Shown: positions 1 to 12,498 of the stretch, piece by piece
Numbering within the stretch: position 1 is the stretch's first letter
Layout of the letters: the number at the start of each line of letters is the position of its first letter
Source: Mya arenaria
Taxonomy: Eukaryota; Mollusca; Bivalvia; Myida; Myidae
NCBI RefSeq assembly: GCF_026914265.1
Contig: NC_069131.1
Location: 8,882,001-8,946,000 of the forward strand
Length of the DNA stretch: 64,000 bases
Direction of reading: 5' to 3'
Program-made: the position numbers and the translations under genes
Notes under the pieces: model-generated
What the model was told of the DNA's origin: nothing
The model's database searches: none
What the model saw: only the letters and a program-made list of their open reading frames with translations

Positions 1-902
1 GCAGTAACATGCAGCGGCTCCAGAAGCAAAAACAACAACAACAAATATAAAAGCCATAGAAACACGACAGTGACTTGAATTGATATAGATATGTTAGTAA
101 CAGGCTAAGTGGGGGGGGGGGGGGTCAATATTTTACAGATAAAATCGGGGGGTCATTATTTTATAAGGGGAGTCAGTATTTTATAGAAAATGGTCATTAT
201 TTTATATAAAATAATGACCGGGGGGTCATTATTCTATGGGGGTCACTTTACAACGTTACACCGGTCCTTTCTTTAATGATTGTATTAGTGACCAGTCTGT
301 TCGAAATTGTTGTTTTTGTCAGTATTTGGTAATATAATGACTTTAATATATCATTTAAGACCAAACACTGAGTCAAATTCCTGTAGTTAAATGCTGCACA
401 ATTTTCAGCATTTGCGGGTGGGGTAAGATTTTTACACCACATGTAGATTTTCTAGCAGATTGTTTTGCCAGTGACATTATTATGCAGGGTGATGGGACTT
501 TATGGGCGAGTGATTGTTGAGGTCGCTCCTTGGCGGACTATTGATATGATACTGAAACATTATTTGTGCCCTTCCTATGACATTTTAGAATAGAAAAGAA
601 GTTCGTTTTCGCGGTCACATGCCCACCTGACTGTCGATAAACATCACGTGGTCTTCTATCCAAATAAACTAAATTTTACACGGCACCTTGTTAATGGACC
701 GATCTGTATGCAAATGACAGGATAAAAATGTTTATCAAAATCAGTTTCGTGCACATGATAACTTAAATACTATCTCATCAACTGAATATAAACATAAAAT
801 ATATTTCTCTTTTTTATAACGTGTCATCAATCCCGTTAATTGGTTATAAATACGCAGAAAGTCAATTCTGCAGTGCCATAGATCTTAGTATAATACATAA
901 AT

Positions 903-907
<5 letters not shown>
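1..907. other. Host intergenic DNA with G-rich low-complexity start
   Basis: No gene was recognised. Positions 111-240 hold a run of G and several degenerate repeats of a GGGGTCATTATTTTAT-like unit. The rest is AT-rich unique sequence without a convincing open frame. Confidence 0.6.
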
Positions 908-940
<33 letters not shown>

Positions 941-979
941 GCGTGTGCGTGTGCGTGCGCGTGCGTGTGCGTGCGCGCT
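908..979. repeat. GT/GTGC microsatellite
   Basis: A pure GT run grades into GTGCGT units. It creates artificial Cys-Val or His-Thr reading frames on both strands that should not be read as protein. It lies just upstream of the first fibrinogen-domain exon. Confidence 0.95.
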
Positions 980-1037
980 TGTGTTAAAGCTTGTCCATTC
1001 TATTATTTTTGTCTGTTTCATGCTAAAATAACGACAG

Positions 1038-1247
1038 ATCCTGAAGCGGTTTATGATTTAACGGTATTCCTACGTTCAGGTTTACAACTGCTGAGCGAGT
1101 TTACTACCAGGGGAGATCTCAATGAACTGCGTGTTGATGTTGACATAGTTAACGGCACGAAGTCGTTCGATATCTATCGTCCATTCAGCGTAGCAGCAGG
1201 GCCAGATTACACGGCGCAACTCGGCAGCAGAGTTGGCTCTCATGCAC
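1038..1247 (+). CDS. Fibrinogen-related domain protein, internal exon
   Basis: This exon encodes the middle of a fibrinogen C-terminal domain (FReD). The readable stretch includes NELRVDVDIVNGT and FSVAAGPDYTAQLG, matching the family pattern LRVDLxDWNGT...YSxFxVGxExxxYxLxVG. The chosen 3' end is a good donor (C then GTAGGT at 1248), which gives a phase 1 junction. That phase fits the acceptor at 2874-2875 and would read through as ALYPMNLDINGSKFST, the expected continuation of a FReD. The acceptor AG at 1036-1037 is less certain because the microsatellite lies just upstream. FReD proteins are secreted lectin-like recognition factors, greatly expanded in molluscs. Exons further upstream are outside the window or unrecognised. 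Confidence 0.72.
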
Positions 1248-2875
1248 GTAGGTTATCTTATGAAACTGACCGTGTGTACGTCCGTAACTCGATACTCTGA
1301 AGTTTTTCTAACGGAGCAAAAGGGTGTATCAAGCAAAACAATCATTAATCTTTAAAAAATGCGTATCAATCGTCTGTTGTTTACATTTTGCATCCAAAAT
1401 GGTAGCTATCACATGTTGTAGTAAGTTGACCTCGAATATGTTTGACCTTGAACTATACTTCACAACATAAGTTTGTGCACAGTATTTTTCATTTTAAAGT
1501 TGTTAATTTGTATAACTTGTTTTAGCTGTTTCAAAGTATATTTAAGTTGTAACTAAATATTTACATATTTGCCATACTGTCACTTTAAAGTTACTGATCA
1601 CCACAAGAGCGGCAAAGGAATGTATCATAATAATGGCTTTAACATGGATACAAACGGATAAATGCACCCATCATGAATCCTAGCTGGTATCACTGGCCAA
1701 AGTCTGAATGACCCTCATATGACCTGCCTAGGCTGAAATGTGTATAAAGTTATGATAAATGAGAGTCAATTATGTTTCAATTAAGTTACCTGTAGATAAA
1801 ATTCATAAATATTAGTATAAGCAATGTACCCTATTTTGGTGCGCTTGTAATGTTGTGCACTATACTTAGAAAACGGAAGGGCATAGGTTTTTGGCCCTGG
1901 TAGTCATGTTAAATCTGGCAGACGAAAACAACACAATTTCAAACAAGTGTTTTACACGTAAAATTATTCTTAATCAATGGTTTAATATGGCATTAATTAA
2001 AAATGACTAACTGGTGTTGTTTCAAATACAAATGAAGTCTTTTTTTTTAAATGAAGTTCTCTGACAGTTCGTGCAATCGAAGTGTTTTACATCTTTTCAG
2101 TGGGCGGTTGAAAACAGGATGTGGTCGAAAATAGGTTGTGTCGGGATATTATCTGGGACCAATATAAATATTCCTAGATTATACAGTCAATGGCTGATGG
2201 TTAAAAGCTTGTGCCTAGCACTTTGTGTGGTATATTAAACGGGATATACAGAAATATTTAGCTTTACTTGTGATGGGATCTTCCTCATCCCATTATGTTT
2301 GGGGATTATTTAAAGTGACACTCTTATTCAAAGGCAATTAATACACATGCATAAAAACATAAATTTTGAGTGATAAACCTTAAACTTCTTACTAAATAAT
2401 GTATGTATGGAAAATATTTATAACTGATAACAATTTTGTAACCGTGTATTTAATAGTTGAAAACGCAAAAATATTAAATGATTGATGAATGCTAAAAGAA
2501 TTACTGTGATCTACTATAGTCTCATAAGGTAGAAATACCGTGTTTTATGCACATTTCTTTCAAATTAAACTCGTTATCCTTCATTAGAACAATTGTTTTC
2601 GACATTTATTCATCCTTTTTGGAATATTAAACAATGGTATTATTTGTGGTAAATCTTATTTGAGAGTAAGAGTGCATCTTTAATATGGTTTATGTGTAGA
2701 GGAAGAATATTTCAATATCATACCGATGCAAACATTACAAACACGTTTATTTGGTCTTGACGGACAATTCACGTTGGGTTGGGGACTGCTATATGATCAG
2801 TCTACAAATATAAAATATACCTCGCGACCCACGCGAAATAATGCATGCTTTATTTTTTATACTATTTCATTTTAG
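1248..2875 (+). other. Intron of the fibrinogen-domain gene
   Basis: About 1.6 kb of AT-rich sequence between donor GTAGGT and acceptor TTTTAG. I see no open frame or recognisable repeat in it. Confidence 0.6.
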
Positions 2876-3111
2876 TGTATCCAATGAACCTCGACATCAA
2901 CGGGTCAAAATTCAGCACGTACGATCACGATATGGACATTAATCAATTACATAACTGTGCCAAGGAAGAAAAAGGCGGCTGGTGGTACAAAGCATGTTAC
3001 TATTCCAATCTGAACGGAGACTACCACCACGGCATGTTGTATTCCACCTTTACAACAAATTGGCAAAAGCATTATTTAAAGGCAAGCAAAATGATGTTCC
3101 GTGCTTTCTAG
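2876..3111 (+). CDS. Fibrinogen-related domain protein, terminal exon
   Basis: This is the last exon of the same FReD gene. It begins in phase 1 after TTTTAG and reads NGSKFSTYDHDMD, then NCAKEEKGGWWYKACYYSNL, then NGDYHH. This matches the C-terminal FReD signature: the FSTxDxDxD calcium loop, the conserved disulfide Cys pair (NCA...KAC) and GGWWY. It ends at TAG 3109-3111 after a short tail (MMFRAF). The calcium-loop aspartates and both cysteines are present, so the domain could fold. It is a host gene with no visible link to the viral element. Confidence 0.85.
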
Positions 3112-4079
3112 CAATGCCCTTTGATTCAATGTCAAAGTTTGCAAATATAAATGGAAATGAATATCCTCTTGTATTGATACATGTGGTATTGGCGTTTCTT
3201 TTAATTGATGAATTAACTTGTGTGCATTGTACAGGCTTGGATTGTTAGTCGCCGTCGACTCTTTGTTTTCCTTTATTCAGGCCCCAATTTCCCGGAGGGT
3301 TTTAAGCGTAACACATTAGTAACTTATTTTATTAAGCCGATTTTCTTATTTAATCTTGATTTTACTATATTAAAATGGGTTTAATGTGATTCCCTTGCCG
3401 ATATTTTCTATCAACCCAAAAGCTCTTAAGAATGTAAATATTACACAAATTATACTAAAACAATATGAACGCGTTATATAAAATCCTCTTTATAGAGAGG
3501 TTACATATATAAAAATGCAAATGTTGTTATGTCTGCAAAGTTTCAACAGAACTTTAGCAAAAGTGGCGATAATTTTAATCAAATACTTGTTTTTTTCTTG
3601 CCTTTAAGACAGCAAATCAACTAACTGATTTATCAAATAGCAAATTTATCCATTCCTGCCATTGTGTGCATTTAAAGAAAACAATATTCTTACATAAAAG
3701 AGCAATTACAAGTCCCTTTTTTTGTAAATAAGATTTACAGAAGAAACAAAAGCAGAAATAAATGCTCGTAATGAAAACAAAACCTGTCTCAGAATGTTCA
3801 GGTTAATAGGTATTTTTGTATATAAAGTTTCCAAACTTGTTCATACCTAAAAAACTTTTATATTATCGTGATATCATTTATAGTCCTTCTACGATAGTAG
3901 AACAACGGTCACCACAGTGAAACAAAAGAAAAATCTATGATGCAATGAAAAGTTTACCTTTCTATATGAGCCTAATAACCGAAACCAAGTAAACTTAATG
4001 AAACGTTTCTCTTCGTTCTGTGTAAATCTGCAGGAAGACACTTTAACATATTATTATTTGCATGTTATATTTTGTTTAC
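3112..4079. other. Host intergenic DNA, nothing recognised
   Basis: AT-rich unique sequence after the fibrinogen gene. I see no coding, RNA or repeat signal that I can support. Confidence 0.5.
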
Positions 4080-4645
4080 TCTTACCTTTTCCATACTTTC
4101 CGCAAGTATACATAATTCTTTGGTTGTATTATAACCTTGAGTGAGAGACTGTGAAATCTACCTTTACCTTTTAACAGGGCATACATGATTCTCTGGTTAT
4201 TATACCCTTATGTGGAAGACCGCGATATATTGTTTAACCCTTAAACCGAGGATGCATTATTCTTTGGTTGTACATCATTGTGTGAGGAACCGCGAAATCT
4301 ACTTTAACCTTTTAACCTAGGATACATAATTCAATGGTTGTATACCCTTCTGTGGCAGACCGCAAAATCTACATACATACATACATAATTCTTTCGTTGT
4401 TGGAGGGACCGCGAAATCTATTTTAACCCTTTAACCGAGGATACATGATTCTTAGGTTATACACCATTATGTAAGGGATCCTATATCTACATTGACCCTT
4501 TACCCGAAGATATATAATTCTTAGGTTGTAAACCTTTTGTGTGAGGGATCCGAAATCTACATTGACCCTTTAACGGGGGATACATACTTCTTTGTGTATA
4601 TACCCTTGTGTGAGGGACCCGCAATTTACATTGTCTCTTAATCCG
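4080..4645. repeat. Minisatellite, left part
   Basis: Degenerate tandem units of about 85-90 bp share the blocks GGTTGTATACCCTT, GTGAGGGACCGCGAAATCTA and AACCCTTTAACCGAGGATA. The same array resumes at about 5236-5640, so a later insertion split it. Confidence 0.85.
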
Positions 4646-4649
4646 AGGA

Positions 4650-5235
4650 TAATAAGTATCTTCCATGGCCGAGAGTGTACGAAAGGTTCATACCGACCCG
4701 AGCGTAGGGTGTTTTGCGGAAACGAGGTCTACCGAGTAACCGTAAAACACCATGCGCGAGGGTTGGGATGAACCTATCTTACCCGAGCGACTTTGGAAGA
4801 TGCTTTTTGTCCCACCTCAGTTATACAAAATTAAGTAAAAAAGTATGTTTGCCGGAACTCTTTTATGCGCAGTGAAAATACACGCGTATGTATATGCGAT
4901 ATTTCGTGGTTGTCATGGATATGCGCGCAGTGATTTAGATTGTTAATTATCAAATCGGTCTTTAAATAGTCCAGAGGGAGTTTAGCCTTATTTCTTGAAA
5001 GTTGCGTGAACACATTTTTATGGTGACATTTGAAGCGAGAAATAATTAATTAGCATTCTAAATATTGCCACAAGACAAGGTTTCTATGATGTTACAGACG
5101 ACAGTCTTCAACAAGGGAGGTAATTACAACGTGATGATCATTTAAAAAAAGTTCCATACGGGTACTTGTTTTATCTTTGCCCGTGGGCAAGATAAGAATT
5201 TCTAATATGGTTAAATATTTGGATCTACTTATCTG
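4650..5235. mobile_element. Foldback/MITE-like insertion in the minisatellite
   Basis: The left ~147 bp (4658-4801) folds on itself: ATCTTCC at 4658 pairs with GGAAGAT at 4795-4801, GGTTCAT pairs with ATGAACC, and GTGTTTT pairs with AAAACAC. The right part is non-coding and ends near a second palindrome around CCCGTGGGC at about 5180-5192. The element interrupts the minisatellite, which supports insertion. I recall hairpins of this kind as abundant in bivalve genomes, but could not check. No transposase frame is present. Confidence 0.6.
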
Positions 5236-5640
5236 AGTAGGGAGAAACATATTTATTTGGTTGTATACCCTTGTGTGAGAAATCTACACTGTCCCTTTAA
5301 CCGAGGATTCATAATTCTTTTGTTGTATACCCTTCTGTGAGGGACCGCGAAATCTACTTTAACCCTTTAACCGAGGATTCATAATTCTTTGGTTGTATAC
5401 CCTTGTGTGACGGACCGCGAAATCTACTTTAACCTTTTACCCGAGGATTCATACTTCTTTGGTTGTATTAAACCCTTCTGTGAGGGACCGCGAAATCTTC
5501 TTTAACCCTTTAACCGTTTATACATAATTCTTTGGTTGTATAACATTGTGTGAGGGACTGCCAAATCTGCTCCAACCTTACAACTGAGGAAACATAATTC
5601 TTTGGTTGTATACCCTTGTGTGAGGGACCTTTATGAGAAA
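5236..5640. repeat. Minisatellite, right part
   Basis: A continuation of the 85-90 bp tandem unit seen at 4080-4645. Four to five copies are recognisable by the repeated GAGGGACCGCGAAATCT block. Confidence 0.85.
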
Positions 5641-5748
5641 CTTTACTTGTTGAAATAAGTTTAAAGGCACACAACATATAACATTACATATCTATAACCC
5701 CATTTATATTATGTAATTTTAACATCGAGTATTGATGCGTGTAATGGA

Positions 5749-6540
5749 GTGGTTGTTTTGAAATACACGAGTATTCATATGTCCGATTTTGTATTTACCG
5801 TGTTTATTGGCGTTATTTATAAAATGGCAGCATTAGAAGTAAAGCTCTCAAAACGCATATGCATCATGCGAAAGCTAAAATTCCGTTTGGACAGAAAATG
5901 TCTAGAAAATATCTTTTTTTCATACATTCGCCCAATTCTTGAATATGCTGATACAGTCTGGGATTATTGTACAGACTACGAAAAAAATGAACTTCAAAAG
6001 ATCCAAAATGAGGCCGGTAGAATCGTGTGTGGGGCTACAAAGCTAATATCTAGTTATGTTTTTCATAAGGAACTGTGCTGGCCTACTCTTTCAGAAAGAC
6101 GACTCAATCACAAACTATGTCTCTTCTATAAAATGAACAACGGCCTTGTACCTGAGTATTTATCATCCCTTACACCCCAAACTGTTGGTTCTCGGAATTA
6201 TCCACTACGCAATGCATCTAATACAAGAACGGTTATGTCACGTACTAGTTCTTACTTTTTCTCTTTCCGTCCTTCTTCTGTACGTGCATGGAATGAACTT
6301 TCTCGGGATGTGCGGGGCAGCCCTTCTATTGCTTCTTTCAAGAGATCTATTTCAAATCAATCTTCAGTCTGCCCTCCATACTATTACAACGGTAGCCGTC
6401 GCTTGCAGGTACTCCAAACTCGTTGTAGTGCCCTTAACTATCACCTGTTTTGTAAAAACATGATAATTTCTGCTCTATGCGAATGTGGGGAAGTTGAAAG
6501 AAGCACTCACTTTTTCCTGCATTGTCCCTTAATCACCATA
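5749..6540 (+). mobile_element. LINE, 5'-truncated 3' end of the ORF2 reverse transcriptase
   Basis: The open frame encodes the C-terminal tail of a non-LTR retrotransposon reverse transcriptase (Jockey/CR1-like group). It reads SYIRPILEYADTVWDYCTDYEKNELQ, shortened here, then IQNEAGRIVCGAT, LFYKMNNGLVPEYL and SVRAWNELSRDVRGSPS, ending in a zinc-knuckle-like CECGEVERSTHFFLHC. The catalytic RT core and endonuclease are absent, as expected from 5' truncation on insertion. The coding sense breaks at about 6535, where a second LINE in the opposite orientation begins. Confidence 0.85.
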
Positions 6541-7056
6541 TGCACTACAATCAAGGTTAACATGAGACTCATTTTCTACAGTATCACAAAAAGGGCATTT
6601 TCTAGCTTCAATAGGTAGGTTCTCATATCTTCCAGTTTCAATTCGTAGAGGAGCTACACCACATTTACATTTACTCAACGTCGACCTATGCTGCAGCGGC
6701 ATGATTATTTTACAATATTTTTCTGTACCAAATTCAGTTTTCAACAAACAGTATGTACGCAATTTGTTGCGCGCTCTACCTGTACCAATTCTTCTATTAG
6801 TCTGAGCCAACCAACCCTGCTCAAACTGATGCAGCAACAAATCCTCTACTTGACTTAAAATAACATGTTTAGATATAGCGGTTTTATTACTGCCATAAAT
6901 ATCCAGGTTCAGAGAGCATAGTTTCTGCTTCACTAAATAAAACCAGTTACGACATGAGTTACTCCCTTTTGCAACAGCCCAGACTGCAATACATTTATTG
7001 AGCCGTGGAAAGGGTCGACCAGTACGTACAAATAGATTTCCACTGTCGGACTTCAA
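6529..7056 (-). mobile_element. Second LINE 3' end, opposite orientation
   Basis: A minus-strand frame encodes another reverse-transcriptase C-terminus of a different LINE lineage. Readable blocks are RNKLRTYCLLKTEFGTEKY, APLRIETGRYENLP and a terminal CPFCDTVENESHV zinc knuckle. This is the pattern of the post-RT region in many invertebrate non-LTR elements. It meets the plus-strand LINE tail to tail at about 6535. The RT core is missing. Confidence 0.8.
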
Positions 7057-7369
7057 TTGGCAACTACCCCATTTCCCCTATGAATGCAGCATTGGTACTA
7101 TATTTACCCTCACCATGGAAAACCCGCATGACCCTGTTAAATACAGCATTTATAAAATAAAAGGACTTATTACCATACGTATGTATACCTGTCGTTCTTA
7201 GACTTTGGGGGAAATGTTGTATCTATTTGTCAGTGTGAAAATGACGGCTAAGAGTTGTATATGACAAGTGTGACTATAAGTTACAATTGTGGTTATTAGA
7301 TTGAATAAGGATTTAAGGCGAGATGTTCAACAGAGTAGTTGAAATTGACTGTTATGATACTATAAGAAA

Positions 7370-7466
7370 AAAACGTGTGTGTGTGTGTGCGTGCGTGCGT
7401 AGGTGCGCGCGTGCGTGCTTGCGTGTGTACGTTCGTGCGTGCGTGCGTGCGTGCGTGCGTGTGTGT
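7370..7466. repeat. GTGC microsatellite
   Basis: GT and GTGC units, mostly GTGCGTGC. Reading frames across it are artefacts of the repeat. Confidence 0.9.
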
Positions 7467-8188
7467 ACCGTCAAATTGACATCGGTAACGTTGAGTTTAA
7501 AGTTTTTTGTTTTTCTTTCATTTGTCAAATTAACATCGGTAACACTGAGTTTAAAGTTGTTCGTTTTTCTTACATTTATTGCTCATTACACTGATTTAAT
7601 AGCTACGTTTCAATTTCAACGTTCAAACATTCGTCTCAATGATTTTGGCGTTTAATTGAATATATAAGTTAAACGACGATTCTTTTTTATTCAGTACAAT
7701 ATCCTAGTTATAATCATACGCTACAACAGACAAACAAATGAGTTTTCTCACAGCATTTTGAAACTATCAAAGATCAACAAGATGAACAAGCACTTAAAAT
7801 AACAAAAGCCGGATACAATTATACATAGAATATCACACGAACAAGCCCAGTAAACAAACCAATAGTATAAACCTTTTTGGAGATAAAAGGTTATTGTCCA
7901 AATTACTCGTAATGAGTGACACCCGGATACACCAAAAACCGATTTGATTTAAATGTGGATTATTTCATTTGGCGTATTGCATATACCGACCAACTGTATG
8001 CACTTGAGTTGTCGTTTAACTTATATATGTGTATCACTTTAGTTAATAAAACAATGTGTGTTTTTGAATATTTCATTGTGTCTATCATATATAAGTCATA
8101 TATTCGAAACAAATGTTTTCTAATAGTATTTCATTAGATGTAGATAAACCCTCACATAAAAGTACATAAATAAAACGAAAACGATTGG
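7467..8188. other. Host intergenic DNA
   Basis: A short direct repeat of a GTCAAATTGACATCGGTAAC-like segment occurs at about 7468 and 7526. Otherwise I see nothing. Confidence 0.5.
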
Positions 8189-8196
8189 CTTTTAAT

Positions 8197-8883
8197 AAGG
8201 GCTGCAACAATATATCGATATACCGATATATACCGGTAAACTGTTTAAGATATTGTATTGTTGATGTAAATGTTTTCAAAAAAAGTAAACAATACGTGAA
8301 AAGCAAACGTCAACACTTTGAACAACGAAACACAGAAAACGCAGTCGTCGTTAAGTAAGGAAAAGGCACATGTGCTCTCTTAAATGGCAAAATGGTTTCA
8401 AATTAAGATATGGATACTTCCGCACGTTAGAGTTATATTTTTTGTTTATTTAAATCAAATTTTGCACTTTAGTACGGCCAGCAAATTTGGTACACCTCGA
8501 ATTATATCGTACTATCAATAATTTCATAACAATGGCAGACGTCCGTGAGAGTGAATTCGTTCGAAATCCCAACGAAAAAAGCGTTGAATGGGAACATTTT
8601 TCCAAAGATAGTGTTGGTCAATGTTTTACCTCAACTGTTTCTATAATCATTTGAATGTTTCAATGACAGATCAGTGCAAAAGATTAAATTGAAAATAAAT
8701 GTTCCCATTTTATGTACTGATACCTTTATTTTATCTGTACTATTAAAATTCACTTTTAAGTAACAGAAGACCTATTTTATTTCAATTCATAAGATCTTGC
8801 CATATTATGCAATAAATTTCAATATGGGTTTTGGATATTGCAATGTATTGCAATACGGTATTTGGCATATTGTGGCAGCCCTA
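8197..8883. mobile_element. Non-autonomous hAT-type MITE
   Basis: The ends form an imperfect terminal inverted repeat: AAGGGCTGCAACAATAT at the left against TAGGGCTGCCACAATAT (reverse complement) at the right. An 8 bp direct repeat CTTTTAAT flanks it at 8189-8196 and 8884-8891, the target duplication length typical of hAT transposons. The 687 bp interior has no transposase, so it would have been mobilised in trans. Confidence 0.88.
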
Positions 8884-8891
8884 CTTTTAAT

Positions 8892-9399
8892 TGCATATAG
8901 GTACAAATTTAACAAGTTCTTTCCCGAGAATGTCGGGAAAAAGCTCATTGAGCTAATGCTTCTTGTAAGCATTTACCCGTCTTGAAAATAAGGATTCTCT
9001 TATCTTATATCAGGAATGACACAAACGTCTGCGTATCAATATGTATTTTGTTAAAACCCTGAATTTTGCAATAACCCTGTCACTTGAAGTGTTTATGGCT
9101 ATTTCTGTTTAAGACGTTTCACATAAATTTTAATATGAATTAGTTAAGTGATTATTAGTGTTCTGTTTTCACACAAAAGTAGATATTAATTTACAGAAAG
9201 TTGAGAGTTTTGGAATAGAAACCATTAACACCATTCAGAAAATATTGCTTCATTTGTTTCCATTTAAGAACAGTAACGCCTATATGTTTTTATATTTCTT
9301 TAATTGTTTAACTGGAGGGAATCTTTGTTTGCAACATTCCACAATAAAATCATTTCACATCCAATTTGCACCATAAGTTGCTTGGTCTAGAGTCCTTAG
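8892..9399. other. Host intergenic DNA
   Basis: No supported feature. Short open frames here have no recognisable domain. Confidence 0.5.
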
Positions 9400-12145
9400 A
9401 CGAGAGAGAAAGTCATGCTTAAAATCACTTACATAAATGTTTTTAAATCTTCTTTAAGTCACGCTTGGAATCACTTACATCAATGTTTTTAAAGTTCTAT
9501 AAGTCACGCTTAGAATCACTTACATCAATGTTTTTAAAGTTCTATAAGTCACGCTTATAATCACTTACATCAATGTTTTTAAAGTTATATAAGTCACGCT
9601 TAGAATCACTAACATCAATGTTTTTAAAGTTCTATAAGTCACGCTTGGAATCACTTACATCAATGTTTTTAAAGTTCTATAAGTCACGCTTAGAATCACT
9701 TACATCAATGTTTTTAAAGTTCTATAAGTCACGCTTAGAATAACTTACATCAATGTTTTTAAAGTTCTATAAGTCACGCTTAGAATAACTTACATCAATG
9801 TTTTTAAAGTTCTATAAGTCACGCTTAGAATCACTTACATCAATGTTTTTAAAGTTATATAAGTCACGCTTAGAATCACTAACATCAATGTTTTTAAAGT
9901 TCTATAAGTCACGCTTATAATCACTTACATCAATGTTTTTAAAGTTCTATAAGTCACGCTTAGAATCACTTACATCAATGTTTTTAAAGTTCTATAAGTC
10001 ACGCTTAGAATCACTTACATCAATGTTTTTAAAGTTCTATAAGTCACGCTTATAATCACTTACATCAATGTTTTTAAAGCTTCTATAAGTCATGCTAAGA
10101 ATAACTTACATCAATGTTTTTAAAGCCTCTATAAGTCATGCTAAGAATAACTTACATCAATGTTTTAAAGCTTCTGTAAGTCATGCTAAGAATAACTTAC
10201 ATCAATGTTTTTAAAGTTCTATAAGTCACGCTTATAATCACTTACATCAATGTTTTTAAAGCTTCTATAAGTCATGCTAAGAATAACTTACATCAATGTT
10301 TTTAAAGTTCTATAAGTCACGCTTATAATCACTTACATCAATGTTTTTAAAGCTTCTATAAGTCATGCTAAGAATAACTTAAATCAATGTTTTTAAAGTT
10401 CTATAAGTCACGCTTATAATCACTTACATCAATGTTTTTAAAGTTCTATAACTCATGCTTATAATCACTTACATCAATGTTTTTAAAGCTTCTATAAGTC
10501 ATGCTAAGAATAACTTACATCAATGTTTTAAAGCTTCTATAAGTCATGCTAAGAATAACTTGCATCAATGTTTTTAAAGCTTCTATAAGTCACGCTTATA
10601 ATCACTTACATCAATGTTTTTAAAGCTTCTATAAGTCATGCTAAGAATAACTTACATCAATGTTTTTAAAGTTCTATAAGTCACGCTTATAATCACTTAC
10701 ATCAATGTTTTTAAAGCTTCTATAAGTCATGCTAAGAATAACTTAAATCAATGTTTTTAAAGCTTCTATAAGTCACGCTTATAATCACTTACATCAATGT
10801 TTTTAAAGTTCTATAAGTCATGCTTATAATCACTTACATCAATGTTTTTAAAGCTTCTATAAGTCATGCTAAGAATAACTTAAATCAATGTTTTTAAAGT
10901 TCTATAAGTCACGCTTATAATCACTTACATCAATGTTTTTAAAGTTCTATAAGTCACGCTTAGAATCACTTACATCAATGTTTTTAAAGCTTCTATAAGT
11001 CATGCTAAGAATAACTTACATCAATGTTTTTAAAGTTCTATAAGTCACGCTTATAATCACTTACATCAATGTTTTTAAAGCTTCTATAAGTCATGCTAAG
11101 AATAACTTACATCAATGTTTTTAAAGTTCTATAAGTCACGCTTATAATCACTTACATCAATGTTTTTAAAGCTTCTATAAGTCATGCTAAGAATAACTTA
11201 AATCAATGTTTTTAAAGCTTCTATAAGTCACGCTAAAAATCACTTACATCAATGTTTTTAAAGCTTCTATAAGTCATGCTAAGAATAACTCACATCAATG
11301 TTTTTAAAGCTTCAATAAGTCATGCTAAGAATAACTAACATCAATGTTTTAAAGCTTCTATAAGTCATGCTAAGAATAACTAACATCAATGTTTTTAAAG
11401 CATTTATAAGTCATGCTAAGAATAACTAACATCAATGTTTTTAAAGCTTCTATAAGTCATGCTAAGAATAACTTACATCAATGTTTTAAAGCTTCTATAA
11501 GTCATGCTAAGAATAACTTACATCAATGTTTTTAAAGTTCTATAAGTCACGCTTATAATCACTTACATCAATGTTTTTAAAGCTTCTATAAGTCATGCTA
11601 AGAATAACTTACATCAATGTTTTTAAAGTTCTATAAGTCACGCTTATAATCACTTACATCAATGTTTTTAAAGCTTTTATAAGTCATGCTAAGAATAACT
11701 AACATCAATGTTTTTAAAGTTCTATAAGTCACGCTTATAATCACTTACATCAATGTTTTAAAGCTTCTATAAGTCATGCTAAGAATAACTTACATCAATG
11801 TTTTTAAAGTTCTATAAGTCACGCTTATAATCACTTACATCAATGTTTTTAAAGCTTCTATAAGTCATGCTAAGAATAACTTAAATTCAATGTTTTTAAA
11901 GCTTCTATAAGTCATGCTAAGAATAACTCACATCAATGTTTTTAAAGCTTCTATAAGTCATGCTAAGAATAACTAACATCAATGTTTTTAAAGCCTCTAT
12001 AAGTCATGCTAAGAATAACTAACATCAATGTTTTTAAAGCTTCTATAAGTCATGCTAAGAATAACTTACATCAATGTTTTTAAAGCTTCTATAAGTCATG
12101 CTAAGAATAACTAACATCAATGTTTTAAAGCTTCTATAAGTAAAC
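9400..12145. repeat. 45 bp satellite array (~60 units)
   Basis: Tandem units of about 45 bp have the core CTATAAGTCACGCTTA, then TCACTTACATCAATG and TTTTTAAAG. Two main variants exist: one with CACGCTTATAATCAC and one with CATGCTAAGAATAAC. They alternate over long parts of the array, so there is a higher-order repeat. The left third is mostly the first variant and the right end mostly the second. It ends ten or so bases before the viral element. Confidence 0.95.
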
Positions 12146-12199
12146 CTCTGTACTTTATACAACCCGATATCGGCGATGAGTGCGTTTAGTCCCACGAGG

Positions 12200-12375
12200 G
12201 TGAAAATGAAAATGACGAATGTGAAAATTGAGAATGAAAATTGAGAATGAAAATTGAGAATGAAAATCGAAAATGAAAATTGAGAATGAAAATTGAGAAT
12301 GAAAATTGAAAATGAAAATTGAAAATCATCAGAGAAAATGAAAATTGAAAATGAAAATTGAAAATCATCAGAGAA
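12200..12375. repeat. GAAAATTGAGAAT-type simple repeat
   Basis: Twelve-base units GAAAATTGAGAAT/GAAAATTGAAAAT repeat, with two ATCATCAGAGAAAA inserts. Copy B has the same array at 44150-44315 with a different number of units. Phe/Ser-rich frames on the minus strand are repeat artefacts. Confidence 0.9.
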
Positions 12376-12498
12376 AAAAAATGAGCGTCTTGGTATCAGA
12401 TACAAAAACAAAGTAATTTATTTCAAGTTTTATTTTTTATTTTGTGAAACAAGATAATTGTCACAATAAATCGAAAACTTTCTTCAACCACGTCAGGG

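Noticed and set aside
836-1021. His/Thr/Arg or Cys/Val-rich proteins across the microsatellite
   Set aside because: They are read-through of a GT/GTGC repeat; the same artefact occurs at 7370-7466.
9400-12145. CRISPR-like array of regularly spaced repeats
   Set aside because: The whole 45 bp unit is repeated without unique spacers, the setting is eukaryotic and no cas genes exist. It is a satellite.
12055-12411. Phe/Ser-rich minus-strand proteins
   Set aside because: They are produced by the GAAAATTGAGAAT simple repeat and have no independent support.
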